Below are positions 47,540 to 59,872 of a DNA stretch of 64,000 bases, piece after piece. How positions within the stretch are numbered: position 1 is the first letter of the stretch; every line of letters starts with the position of its first letter. Source of the stretch: Capitulum mitella (lineage: Eukaryota > Arthropoda > Thecostraca > Pollicipedomorpha > Pollicipedidae); NCBI GenBank assembly GCA_030062745.1, contig CP099840.1, positions 30,817,006 to 30,881,005 of the forward strand, given 5' to 3'. The translations under genes and the position numbers were made by a program. Below the pieces are notes generated by a model. It had not been told where the DNA came from. It did not search any database and was given only the letters and a program-made list of their open reading frames with translations.

Positions 47540-47960
47540 TCAAAGTCATGCATTCCATGTCGTGTTTGCCCCTCATTACTGTGCGCGCTCCCATGGGGAG
47601 GCCCAACGGTCCGATTTTCCACGGCCGTCCCCGGAGCCGCCCCCGCGCTGCCAATACGTTTGAAATCGGCGCTCTCGCCGCGTCTGTGGACCGGCGTTCG
47701 GCGGCACAGTATGCCGGCGGACGGCAGGCGCGGCTGGACAGGTGCCGCCCGCCGCGGCCGCCGCCGAATCAGTGCACGCACGGATTCGGCCGGCCGCGAA
47801 CGTGTCGCAGACGGCGGGCCGCGCGGCGCCAGACCTGGAGCACGCGGGGAGCACGAGAGCTCGCGCCGTCGGCGTCGGCGGGCCCGACGGCCTGCCGAGG
47901 ACGTCGTTCGACTGACCGGTGAGTGGGGAGCGGCACGGAGCTGTCCCGGATCTCCGCGGC
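47540..47960. other. GC-rich island 5
   Basis: Very CpG-rich. Long frames are open on both strands (334 codons on minus, 179 on plus) because stops are rare, with arginine/alanine/proline-rich junk-like translations. Confidence 0.4.
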
Positions 47961-49389
47961 TAAAAGTACTCGCAACGCCCAGGCTGAGCAGGAATTTAGT
48001 CGTTTTCGCTAGGCTGCGCAGGAATTCCATCGCTTTTTGCTTCTTGTATTTCGCATCTCTGCCGTCAGTGTTGGTGATAAAATGCCTCACTGAAATCGGT
48101 GAGACACCGCCTTTTACGAAAATGATGATACCCTGGCGTGCGTTCAGTCTTTTATTACTAAATTCAAGGCGGGAAATAATCATTTATCCGAAGTTTTGAA
48201 ACTGAGGTCAGGAAACCAGAGACGTAACATCACAATATATGATTTATCTGGAATCAACCTCATTTGTGCCGGTCAGAGGTGCAGATGCCTCCGAAAAAAC
48301 AATGCGCCTTTATTGAGAAGAGCACTGATGGTTTTAAGCATGAGTGTGACGATGGAAAAATGAGGATCATTGAGTACTGACTATCCCGACTGCGACGTTT
48401 TTGCGCCCTTATTCGTTATCTGAATTTTTCGTTGACTAGATGAGGTTGTTTATTAATTGTGCTGTTCTCAAGTCCTCGGTGACTTGTTCAGGCTAGTGTG
48501 CTGTTGGTAGCACAGATTCGCTGTTTCGGCCAATATATTGCACTTATCAGACTGTCTGTCAAGATCAGCGCTCGGCAGTGTTTCGAGAGAGCTGTTGAGT
48601 TTTGCGGTAGTTTTCAGTATCGTGAGGCTTCAGGTCCCTTTTCACACCGCGTTTCTCTTTTCCCAACACGGTGGACCCGGGCCTGTGAACGACCGCAGGT
48701 ACCTGCTGAACCCCGAACGCCGTTCTCGACCTCACATGGCTCTAACATTAAGGCTTCTCGACCTCAGCATATTCCCAGTAGTCTCATAAAACTTGACACC
48801 GTCACGATTTTTACGTACTCCAGTGCGAAGCAGGAGACGGCGAATGGGGCCGGTACGTGGCGTGACATTTCTGCTGAGGCCCAGCGCGATGTAATCCGCG
48901 AGAATAACCTGCAAGGAGCCGGCGGGCGCGCGGAACGGCATTCTGCTCGGCCCCGCCGACCTTAGTATGGTGTGATACCTCCCAGAGTCCCACCGGGACC
49001 CACTGAAACAGCGCGGAACGGTGCGCCGGCGAGTCCTGATGAAAAATCAATGGCAGGTCACCACTCTCTTCCACCCCATTCCCCACCGGCCGCAATTTTC
49101 AGCGGAGTGGTGAGGCCGGTTTGATGGTTCAGAGTGCGGTTTTATTGATGGTGATTCGATAGCATCCAGATCAGCTTTTGTCTTTTATGGCACGGTGAAG
49201 CGAAAACACTCCCCGTCGGTGTTGTGGTTCCGAAGAGTGGCATCACTCTTGGATGAGAAATGGGTACGGAGTTTTCAAATCGCACACACTTCGAAATTGA
49301 TGACGAAGCACTCAGCAAATGGACAAACCTTTGGATTCTGAACATATCCTTTCATCCGATGTTTTTTATCCGGCCCTATCCCGGCATCG
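47961..49389. other. Intergenic sequence
   Basis: No supported gene; modestly GC-rich near 48830-49100. Confidence 0.35.
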
Positions 49390-50290
49390 ATCCGTGTAGC
49401 CTGGGACAGGGGTCAGCGCCGGAGCTTCTCACGTTTCCCCGCGGAATCGCTCTGCACGTGACGGGCGTGCTGGCCGCGCGGCGCCACCCATTCGCGCCAC
49501 TCAGGCCGGCGGCAGATGAATGGAAACGGCCTGCCGAGCCGGGCGACGCGCTGGAGATCTCTCACCGGCCACAACTGCGTTCCATTAGGCCAAGACAGCG
49601 TGCCGGTGGCCTGCGCGCGACCGCAGCCTTGTCTCGGGACGCCGGCGGGTAAGCAGTCTCAGCAGCCACCTGGCAGCCGGGCGAGTTCGGCACCTGCACG
49701 TCCGCCGGACCCGGAACCAATGCCTCTTGTCGACCACTGATTCCTGCCGCACACCGAGCGCGGAAATAATTCGCCGTGGTGGCGCATGTGTACCTGGACA
49801 GAAACCTGTTGGCGAAGCGGGGCCAGATAGTATGTACTTTATGTTATGTACAGATGTTATATACTTACAAGTCAGCATTCGTAATTTGCTAAGGACAGCG
49901 CTACGGCCAAATTGGCACAGCGCTCACGTAATGAGCTCCTCCAAAGTAGCGCATCAATACGCCTGCGGGGCGCGGAATGCAATTCTGGAGAACACCGCCC
50001 ATCATCCCGGCTCGCGCGGTTTTGCCCACCGAAACTCATTCTGCGCCAGCCGCCGCGGGACCGCCTGTCCGTACACCGGCCGTCCAGGCGTGCCGTCGCA
50101 GGCGGCCGCCTGTCCGCACACCGGCGGTCACAGACCACCGCCTGTCCGCACACCGGACGTCACAGCATGCACCGACCGTCACAGGCGACCGCTGACAGTT
50201 CACCTGTCGTCGTCGAGGTGTGGCCCTGTCAGCAGACGACACAGGTTAGTGCCGAGCCAACTTCCGCAGCCGCCGCCTGGTCGGCTATTA
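49390..50290. other. GC-rich island 6 with short tandem array
   Basis: Contains ccattaggcc (49583), gaaataattcg (49764) and cgtaatgagc (49927). At about 50066-50200, cgcctgtccg.acaccgg-cgtcac recurs every ~33 bp (about three to four units). Confidence 0.45.
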
Positions 50291-50639
50291 CCTGTTGGGC
50301 CGTATCAGGGCTACCTGCCACGCTCTTTATCTGCCACATTCCTTATCTGCTACCTTCCACGCATGCCACATTCTTTAACTACCTAAGTTATCTTTGACCT
50401 TCTTTATTTGCCGTCTTCTTTACCTGCCTCGTTTTTTTTCTCTCAGGTGGGAACGCGCTGGCTCTTTCACTGACCGGATGGCCTCTCACCTTTTTAGCTG
50501 TTACGGAGCGGCACGCCCCATTATTTAGCCGTGCTCTTAACTTACTGTTACTGGACGGTCTTCTACTTTGCTCAACCGTTGAGCGGTTTCCCACCTTCCT
50601 TTATCGTCACAGTGGATTCAGTCATTCTCCTGCAAGTGT

Positions 50640-51130
50640 CGTAGCCCCTTCTTTGACCTTTTCCGGTCTGGCCATCGGCCCTGCCGCCCATGACGGAGTC
50701 CCCTGGCCCTCCCACCCGTTACGGAGCCCCTGGCCCTCTCGCCCGTTACGAAGCCCCTGGCTCGGCTGGCCGCCGTTTCACTCGCCGGATACGGAGCCCC
50801 TGGCTCTCTCGCCCGCTTCAGGGTGCTGTGGCTCTCTCGCCCGTCACGGAGCCCCTGGCTCTACGGGGGCTCTGCTGACCACTGGCTGCGGCCGGCCGTC
50901 AGCTGGTCTAATGGCGAGCGCCGGCTGCTGGCCGCCGCCCGGCACCGGCTGGCCAGCGGCTGGCGACCTCCTGTCACTTCCATGCATGGTGCACGCCGGT
51001 GATTCGTGCAGCGTGCAGGGAGTTATCCTGGCGCGGGGGGCGGTTGGAGATGTAGTGGCAGAATGACTGCTGGCCGACCGAGCGGGGCTGGCGGTCGGTG
51101 GGGAGTCCCGATATGGTGCGGAGCAAATTT
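50640..51130. other. GC-rich island 7 with ~29-bp degenerate repeat
   Basis: Between about 50695 and 50865 the phrase acggagcccctggccctctcgcccg recurs about five times with indels. Translations are repetitive and uninformative. Confidence 0.55.
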
Positions 51131-51315
51131 AGTGCTGCTGTGTGGTAGAGCCAGAAAAGGGAAAGCTGAAACCGGTACAGCCAATATTTAAGTAGGCATT
51201 TGCGGCCTATGTTTTAGCCAAACACCATTTGTGTGAAGTTGTATGTTGTAGGCAGTGACGGTGAAACACCTCCACAGATGGCGGGAGCGCTAACCCGATT
51301 TCTAACTCGTTTCTT

Positions 51316-51400
51316 TCCATTTCATCATTCCATCCATCCATTCATCAATCCACATTCCACCGGTGCCATCCAACTCCATCCATTCCATTCATTCCACAAA
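51316..51400. repeat. Imperfect CCAT/ATTC short tandem repeat
   Basis: Repeated ccatccatccattcat-like phrases. Confidence 0.75.
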
Positions 51401-51750
51401 AAGGGCTAATGTTTCGACCGGAGAAGGGGCAGCTGCCCTGCCCCCCAACACGCCTGATCAAGAGTCCATTCATATCAGAGTTATTTATCTCACGACGGAT
51501 TCTGTCATTAAAGGAAAGCATATTTTCTATTTCAGCGAGTTTGGTGCCCTAGTCTCACTTATCTACAAGGTATTCATGTGTTATTGAAGACTATGCAATG
51601 AATACCGATCAGTCTTCAAGAGTCCAGGAGCGCACTGGAAGCTGAAGTCGCCAATTACAGTGAAAGCCTCTCCATTGGATATACGGTTTATAAGTGTAGC
51701 AACCAATTTCGTGAACTGAGACAGGGTCCTTCTTGAAATAAGCGAAAATG

Positions 51751-51950
51751 TCCAGGTGTGCGCCTAGGGTCCGTTCCTCTAAAGTGAGATGGAGAACCGC
51801 TCCGTCAAGGTTCAGGTGTGCGTCTGGTATCCGTTCCTCTGAGCTGAGACAGAGGGCCGCTCCGCGAAGGCCCAGGTGTGCGTCTAGGGTCAGTTCCTCT
51901 GAACTGAGACAGAGGACCGCTCCGTCAAGGTCCCGGTGTGCGTCTAGGGG
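51751..51950. repeat. 60-bp tandem repeat, 3.3 units
   Basis: Units start at 51751, 51811, 51871 and 51931 with tccaggtgtgcgtctagggt..gttcctctgarctgagacagag. The period is exactly 60, so a 20-residue repeat stays open in one frame. No family is recognised. Confidence 0.92.
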
Positions 51951-52660
51951 CGGCCCCGCGGGCTGGCGCCATCCAACAGTGTCCGCCCCGAGGCCGCTAC
52001 TATGTATGCTAATGCCGGTAATCGATAGTCAAACTGCTCTGTGCGGCCGGACGCCGACGGCTGTCGTATTTCTTGATAAAATACGGCGGCCACTCGCCGG
52101 GCCAAACACGGCGCGGGGTGCGCGCGCGGCCGAGGCAGACGTCCGTTGTCGGTCTCATTACCCAGCCTCACCGCTAGTTTACGGCGGGCCAGCCGCGATT
52201 GTTACGCAAATGCCGGCCGGAGTTCAAACTGCTCCCGCGGGCGGCGGCGGGGCGGCGCCGGGCCGTTTCCCCGCCTGCAGAAAGCGCGCCGGAGCGCCGC
52301 CGCCGGCGGGGCGCCGAGGCCGTGCGTGAGCGGCGCACCGCCGCCGGCGGCCGGCGCAGCCATTAGCGGCGCGCTGTTGACAGCGGCGCTCGCCGGCGGC
52401 CGGCGGCCGGCGCACCCCGCCTCCGAGTCGACGCCGACGACAGGGCGGTGACGGCCGGCGGGACGCGATGACGGCCGGTGGCTCCGCGTCGAGCGGTCGC
52501 ACTCGGCCGCGACCGGGCAGCGTCACTCGCCGGCCACAGACGTCACAGCGGTCCGATGCCGGACGGAGCAGCTCCTGCCGGCAGTCACCAGCGGCAGACG
52601 GGCCCTACGCTCGGTCGGAGGCGCTGCGCTGCGCCGCAGGCTTGGCGAATGTTGCGCCAC
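51951..52660. other. GC-rich island 8 with TAAT motifs
   Basis: Extremely CG-rich with isolated tgctaatgccggtaatcg (52008), tctcattaccc (52154) and gccattagcgg (52358). Long overlapping frames on both strands lack signatures. Confidence 0.45.
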
Positions 52661-53389
52661 AAATACTTGTTCTGCGTCAGGGCTGCTATGATTTCTGCCG
52701 GTGTTCTGTTTTACCGAAGGCCCCCAGCGTGTGGCCGTGGCCCACAACTGCAACAGCGCAAGGCCTTAACGACGGTGACAAACGCTTTTTGCCACGGCGC
52801 TGATCTTAATCGCTCCCACTTTAAGTCGCCGTTCATAATGCCGGACGATTTACAGCCAAGCACGTATCTTACACGTTGAACTTTACATAATGCTGCGCGA
52901 ATGAGCGGGTCCAAGTCCCCATCAGCATGCGGCACACGACCACTAAGTCCAGGAGTCATTCGCGGGGAAACGGGGAAATGTGTTGTGGTGTTTGCTGGCG
53001 AGTGGCCGGCTGGTTGGCTGGCGAGTGGCGAGTTTGCTGACTCCAATCTTTGTCCTCTATGCCAGCAATAAATGTACGCGAACCGTAACGGCGTGAAGTT
53101 AAGACTAATATGATTATCATGTTTACCAGATATCATTTTATTTAATCTTGCAATTGCATCCATGCTTCCACTAGTTTCATGAGCTTCTAAGGGCGGTTTA
53201 GTGAGAGACGGCTCCAGTGAAACCTAGGATTGGAAAGTGGTCTAGGAATCTTTCCCTGTTTACGCTTCTGAGGGAAGTCGTTCTCCGACTTCGTCTTGTA
53301 GTATTTATAGTCCTAACTGCGACGAAAAGGCGTACTGCAAAAGTTCGCTTTTGAACCCAGCGGTAAAACAATTGCGCCGACAAACAGCA
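52661..53389. other. Intergenic sequence
   Basis: Mixed composition, no recognised gene. Confidence 0.35.
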
Positions 53390-53830
53390 AAATGGCGCAG
53401 CAGTCCCACTTCCCCGACACCGTCACGACCTCCGGTGCCAGCGCGGCCGACGGAGATCAGACCTTCGCCGATCACCGGCGTGGCTCATCATCCACAGCAG
53501 CGCCGTCCGAAGCCGGGCGCCAATGCGGGGCGCCGGGGCGGGGACCCTGGTCGCAGGGCTCGCAGACCAGCAGCTCGGCTGCCGGCCAGCTCGCAGCCGA
53601 GCTCGGCACGGCTGGAGGCCGGCGAAGGCGGCCCGCTGACTGCGGGCGCCCGTCGCCGTGTCGAGCACGCACGGCTCGCGACTAAAAATACGCCGCCTCC
53701 GGGGTCGATAGGGTGCGTCGGCGGCGGCGCAGCGACTCTCTGCGGAGCTGGAGATGGCCCGTCAGCCAGCGTCCACCGGGAAATATACCCCGACTGATGG
53801 ACCGCCGCTGGCTCTGATGTCGGCAGTGCA
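53390..53830. other. GC-rich island 9
   Basis: CpG-rich, lacking clear TAAT motifs. The plus frame 53351-53797 has no recognisable domain. Confidence 0.35.
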
Positions 53831-54889
53831 AACAGAAGACGACAGACAATATCGGGCGCTAAGGACGTGCGGCAAAAACAGTATTCGTACCACCCGGGGA
53901 TTAGCACCAACTCAGACGACCAGGACTCAGCACGCAGGCTCATTCACCAACCGTCCGTGTGCTTACAACATCAGCTTTTAAGATCAAGAGATTTAAGACC
54001 AAGAGAACCAAACCGCCTGAAACATTTGGAAATGTACATGTGGTCGCATTTGTTCAGCATTTATTGAACGCCTTTCTTTTTTAGGATGGGTTTTTTTAGC
54101 TGTGTAGTTCCAAAGTTTTCCTTTGAAGTTCTACAGTCTTTTCTTTTCTTTTTCAGTATTTCTGGTTTACTTTTAATTTACGACCTGCTCATGCATCACA
54201 GTTTGCATTCTTTTGGACAGAAAAAATCAACATTTCGTCCCTTTGTCAGCCTTTTTGTCTGCCTGAGACCCGCAGGTCTGCCAGCTGCGAACTATTGTTG
54301 TTGCTACAATTGTATTGAGCGCTGTCTGACAACAGATATTACCAGGCCTCGATAGCTACAGCCAATCTGAGCAAATCTTGGAAAGGAGTGCCAGAGGGCT
54401 CTTTGATCTCTATGACCAGACAGCCAACTAAACAGAGCTAAGATCCAGAGGAGCCGGCTTCGAATGTCATAAATCTAACGTCAGCTGATACCCTCAGGAC
54501 TTGCATGCCAGGAACGGATCGGAAATGCGAAGAATGGGTGGAGCGCGAGACAAGTCTGAACTGACCCAGGAAGCAATTCGAGGTTCGCTGTCATCTAGGG
54601 CTCGAAAAAAGACGTAAAACAGTTTTTTCGGAATGGCAGTGGCACGACCTGAGACCATGGGATGAATGCAGTGGTTGTCAGACTCTTGCCGTGGTCAAGT
54701 GCGTCGTCTCCTGGAGATTTTCGGCAAGTGAGTGCATACAGTTGAAGATGACGACAGGCCGTACAACCATGACTACAACCATCGTGTCACAGTCAGCCAC
54801 TTTCCTGGTTCTCATTCGACTGAGTAGCATTGAAGAATCTCCTAAGAAAGATCTACGTGTCCAGCGCCGCTTTTAGTGCAATGGAACGA
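53831..54889. other. Intergenic sequence
   Basis: AT-rich with T-rich tract near 54070-54170; no supported gene. Confidence 0.35.
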
Positions 54890-55170
54890 CTCGGCGACGG
54901 CTCGACGGATGCCAGTCTCAATCAGCCTAGAGAGCGGGTCGTGGCCAGGTCGCGACCGCGCGGGCCGGCCGGTGCGGCGGCCGGCCGGGGAGCACCATCC
55001 GACCCTCGCCCCTCCCCGCCCTCAGCCGGCGCTAATACCCGCCTCACGGTCGACCCGACTAATCCCCGGTTTCTTTTGGTGCGCACGGAGTATGCGCTAA
55101 TTTGGCGTGCCGCTGAGGACGCAGCCACCCGCTCGGCGCGGACGTAATCGTTCCACGGCGGCTGCCACAA
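54890..55170. other. GC-rich island 10 with TAAT motifs
   Basis: Four motifs in about 120 bp: gcgctaatacc (55029), gactaatcccc (55057), gcgctaatttgg (55094) and acgtaatcg (55142), all embedded in GC-rich sequence. Confidence 0.45.
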
Positions 55171-55429
55171 AAGGCCGTCTTCTCGACTGTCGCCGGATGA
55201 AAAGAATGGGATTTCGACGTCCGACTATTCTTTTCTCCGGTGTACGGCTCTGATTAATTCGGCCGGCGGAGATGGGTCTGGTTGTCCGAAACGTCCAACT
55301 CGGCTCTGGACGGTCCCAAAAACCCGAATATTTTGGGCTTGGCCGGTGGTCTTTTTGCATTTCTGATGCATGACAGCGGAGATCAACACAAACTGCTCCA
55401 TTCCCCTTCTACCGGCATCTCTTTCACCT

Positions 55430-56110
55430 TAAGCGAAGCGAGAGCTCGGAGATGAGGGCGCGCCTCGGTCGGCGCTGTCTGCAGCTACAGGTGGCGAACC
55501 TCCCACGCGCCTCGCCCGCATCGCACACCGACTCCGTCCCATCTCTGGCGGTGGCGGCGGCGTGAGGGTGTTGGACAAGCGCGCCTGTGCCGCTCAACGC
55601 CGCGGGCGCGCCGGCGCCGGCGCGCAGGGGTAATTCCGACCGGAATGTGGCCGAATTCACTGCATGCAGGCCATCCATCTCTTGATCCGCAGGACTTTCG
55701 GGGTGCTGATTCCGATCATCATACCATTTTTACAGCTGCCTGTCACGCAGACTGAGGATGCCCGACACCGGTCGGCCGGCGCCGGGGACATCTCCGGCCG
55801 GCTGCCGGTCCGGGCTGACCGGCTGACCGTCCGCCGCTCCGCCGCCGGTGGGGCCGCGGCCGCGACACGGTTTTTGTTGTACTCGGCCCGGTTTATGAGG
55901 GCCATTATTCAGGCCGCCCGGCGCCGGGCCCGGCCGGCCGGCGAAAAATGCACGGGGTGGTGAACCCCCGACGGAGACGGATCTACCTGCGGACAAAAAG
56001 GTGTGTTATGGTCCACCAGACTTCCAGGCAGATTTAGTGCCCCGTTCGCTCCGGTCAGCGGCTCCCGCTCCGAAAGGGGTGCCGGGAACGCCGTTTGAAT
56101 GCGGGCCACG
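55430..56110. other. GC-rich island 11
   Basis: CCGG-rich sequence with ggtaattccg (55629) and gccattattcagg (55900). No protein signature in overlapping frames. Confidence 0.4.
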
Positions 56111-57649
56111 TTCCCGCTGGCGCAGTAAAGATGTTCCTCGGTTTTCGGGACCCGAAACAGTGCTCATCCATTGATCGGGTGACCGGACGCGGGAACCAGA
56201 AGATGGATCTATGACTGTTCGGAGCATGGAACTTCGTTGGCGCAAGGCCAATGTTTCAATCGGGATGTTTTGTGGAATTCTGCTTGGGAAACGAATGACT
56301 TGGAAACAGATTGGTTAGGCTGTTCCTTGGTCTGAAATACGGAAATGAAAAAATGAAATACGTCATGGGGGCTGCGCATTAATTTTTTCTTAACTAGCAA
56401 TGGACGAGAAAAATAAAATCATAGGCAGTGCAGTGATGAGTTTTCCTTTCGTCATGCTTTCCTTTACAACGTACGGCACGTGCAAGCGACCCTCCTACCG
56501 TCTCTGCAGACAAATTAAAAAAAAAACACAAAACAACAGAACAAATGCAGACGATCAGGATTTCTAATACGTTTACCTTAGTATTGAGCTGAGCGGTCTC
56601 TCAAAGCAAGAAAACTTAGTGCTGTTTCTGAGATGACACGCGGATGCGACACTGTTTTGGCATTCATCGATATCTGACGACGCACACGAAATCCGCAAAT
56701 GGGGAAAGGGTGACAGACCTCGATGACGTGGAAAATGGCGAGACTGCGACTCACAGCTCACATTCCTTCTTACTGCCTAAACAAAACGAATTCCTGAGAG
56801 AGGAGCGTCAGCCTGCTTTTTAACAGAAACGAGGATCAGCTCTGCAAAAATTACCGCACTGAGCGCCTTCAGATCTATCCAGATGCCAGAGAGCGCTGAG
56901 GGTGCTCTGCAGACCGCTGGAATACCTGCCTACGCCCGATACGGTAGGCGACGGGCGCACGTCGCATTACGTCGTCTGCTTCGGTCATCTGAAACGCAAG
57001 AGATCGATTGGTGTTACCGGTTGCCTAACCTTTCCAAGACTATAGACCGATGCGGATCTGCAACGAGACCTCGACCTTTTGCGTGAAGAAGCAAAAACAA
57101 CTTTTGCAAAAGGCGTTTCTTTAAAGGTTCCTGTCGTAACTGTTTGTGGGCAGTTCACGGTAGCTTATCTGCGTGGCGTCCGGAATGGAACAATGTTCAT
57201 TTCTCATTTTCAGATAATTTTCCATAGCATGCATCGGATGAGTACCTTGGTATTGTTCGTTTTGCTTGCGATGCTCAGGGACTAAACAATGTCACTGCTT
57301 CGCAGCTGGCGCTTTCCAATTCTGCCGCCGTTGTCACCTTCAGTATGATAAAACGGACGTACTGCTCTAGCATCTTCATGGTGAGAAAAATGATTCCATT
57401 CGCCGATGCACCCTGGCTTCTTTCCCAGGGAAGTCAAATGCTCTCTGTCACTCTGCCCTCTCCAGCCTCCTTCAGCGTGCGAGCGTCTCGAGTCTCGTTC
57501 TGCATTCCTGAGAGTGTCACGTCACGGCCTCAGCGGCACATGACGCACCGTCCCAGCCACTTCGGCGAGGCCACCGTCCCCACGCATACCATTCACTGCG
57601 ATGAGCGTGCAGATGACTTTGAAAAGTGAGAACGTACAATGTCATCCCC
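56111..57649. other. Intergenic sequence
   Basis: No supported gene. Confidence 0.35.
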
Positions 57650-57960
57650 TCATTATGCATGCGGCCGGCGGACGTCTCCCGGCCAGTGTTTCATCTGGCG
57701 GCAGCAGCGGCCAGCGTGAGTCACGCGCGGCCGGCGCGGTGCGTGTCCCACAGGCGCGAGCCGCCGCCGCCGGTTCGAAACGTCTCTCCGCGGCGAGCAG
57801 CGGCGCACATCTTGATACGGAGCCGCCGCGACGCCGGCAGGAGGCTGGCGACGAGATGAATCACGAGCTGCGAGAGCGGCCAACGTCGGGCTCCGCGCTG
57901 GCGATACCCTTTTTGCTCTGGCAGCAGTGATATCTGCTGCGAAATCCTGATGGGCACTGC
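57650..57960. other. GC-rich island 12
   Basis: CpG-rich with cctcattatgcatgcgg (57647-57663), an ATTA core fused to an octamer-like ATGCAT. No protein signature. Confidence 0.4.
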
Positions 57961-58385
57961 GCCATGTCCTCATTTTACACGCCGAGGCGCCGTGCAAAAA
58001 CGGCACGCTGCTAGCCGTAACGAACCTGGTGGACGCTATCAAGCGCCCCATCGCAATTGAGAGGATGACAGAGCACGTCCCGGTGCCTTGGCCATCTATT
58101 CTGGCTCGACTCCCGGATCGGTGCTGTCTTGCACATCCGCAACAAAACGCGCAGCTGTGATCAAGCGTGACTTCTTGTCCAGACTTGGCAAGGGCAAAAC
58201 ATTGAGAGAGTAGTTACTGTTTCGACGAATGAAACTGTCCGTTTTTAGCGGCGCACTTTGTTCGGTGGCATCATTCTTACGTGGAACGTGAGGTTTCCGG
58301 TCTAATTCAGGGTGACGTGGAGACGGCGTGACGACGTGTGCAGCTTATTAGGTCGCCAGGAGCCGTTTCTCCTCGCGTCGCTTAA
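57961..58385. other. Intergenic sequence
   Basis: No recognised gene. It ends in the ttaattaa string that flanks the possible D element. Confidence 0.35.
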
Positions 58386-58389
58386 TTAA

Positions 58390-59578
58390 CCCTCGCAGGG
58401 ACGGCCTCCGAATTCACCTTCACCGGGCCGGGGGGTCATGAAAACCTCCACCACCACCAAAATCTGGAGAATTCAGTACTGACCATTTAAGACAAAACCG
58501 ACAATAATTGAGAAAGAATCTCCTTTTTCTAAGGACAGGAGTCGCGTTTTTCTGAATGCACACCAATACATTTTGGTTTGAATACGTTGCAAATGTGTCT
58601 TGAGCGCATATAACGTCTGCACCTATCATCTTAAGGCCCAAAAGTCAACTACGTCAAGGTATTGCCGCCTATATGTCGGGCGTTTCTAACTTCTATCGCA
58701 TCATCTGCCGCTTTACTGCTGATCATACACTACCGGGCACAAAATCCTGTAACATCGGTTCATGTATAACCATTGTACTTGATGAAACCTTTTTCCACGA
58801 AACATCTTTCATGAAACTCACACGGATGCCACGCGGCGGGCACGGCCGCAGTGTTAAAAACCCAATGTTCGGTGAAAAGTTATTTTTGCGACGGCAAGGA
58901 TTTTATTTGGGGGATCAAAAATAAGAGGACTGGACAGTGCAAGCCGCAAAGAAAGAAGGCATGGGCATAGTTCTTATCACCTGTGTTCATACAAAGCGTG
59001 TTCACGTTGCAAACAAACATCCAATTTCAAAAGGTCAAATCAGGTCAGCCTGCATCAAATGGGTCTTGGTCACCGACTCTGAAGCACATATCACTACCTG
59101 TTAGCAGTCCAAGACTGTAAACAAATCAGTTGTATTCGGTTGTGGGTCGAAAATTTGGTTTGAAGCGTGACCTGACCCCAGGTGAAGAGGTATTTTTACG
59201 TAGGCAAAGGACGTGAAAAGCGTCAGGCCGTATCTTGAAGCTTGAAAACCGGTGCACTAGATACGCGATCTCAATAGCAAACGTAAAAAGGCCGAAAATT
59301 CACTTTACTTACGGCAAATGATGTAGACATTTCCGAAAAATTCGAAATAACAGAATCGAAGTTATATCAGTTTGGTTTTGTTGGTATCACTGTCGCACTT
59401 GGCCTGGCCTAGGTCAATGATCTGGTGTTATCCTGAATTTAGAATCTGAATCAAGTTATACAAATGATGTATTAAAAAATAAGCCAAGTTCCATGTCTCT
59501 GCACTTGTTCATTTCTTTTGCTTTCTTCAGAAAACCGGAAGGAGATTCTCACGAGCCCCCTCCCGGCCCGACGAAGGA
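58390..59578. mobile_element. Possible diverged TTAA element (family D)
   Basis: TTAA at 58386-58389 precedes CCCTCGCAGGGACGG. The right end, read on the opposite strand, is TCCTTCGTCGGGCCGG after TTAA at 59579-59582. The length (1189 bp), a G/C-run near each end and interior AGGTCA clusters (aaaggtcaaatcaggtcag near 59030; gtgacctgacccc near 59168) resemble families A-C. The TIRs match only imperfectly and interior homology is weak. Confidence 0.4.
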
Positions 59579-59582
59579 TTAA

Positions 59583-59829
59583 ATAAATGGCTGTTTGGTA
59601 AAAGAATATTTTATATTAATTCTTTATTTGAAACACTTTGGTTGTGTGTTTTGCCAAAATCCAAGACTTGACCTGAATTTCTTTATCCTATATAAGCAAA
59701 CATTTTTTGGCGCCAATTACATGACGGAAATTCTTGCTGTTTCGAAATCCGTTTAGTGCTTAGTACCCTGGGACGCCTCGGGCACTCTTTTCAGAACAAA
59801 GTATCATATATATACAGATATATATACGG

Positions 59830-59872
<43 letters not shown>

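Noticed and set aside
47179..48183. 334-codon open frame on the minus strand
   Set aside because: It crosses a GC island and AT-rich flanks with abrupt composition change, has no domain, and the opposite strand is equally open. No splice or start context supports it.
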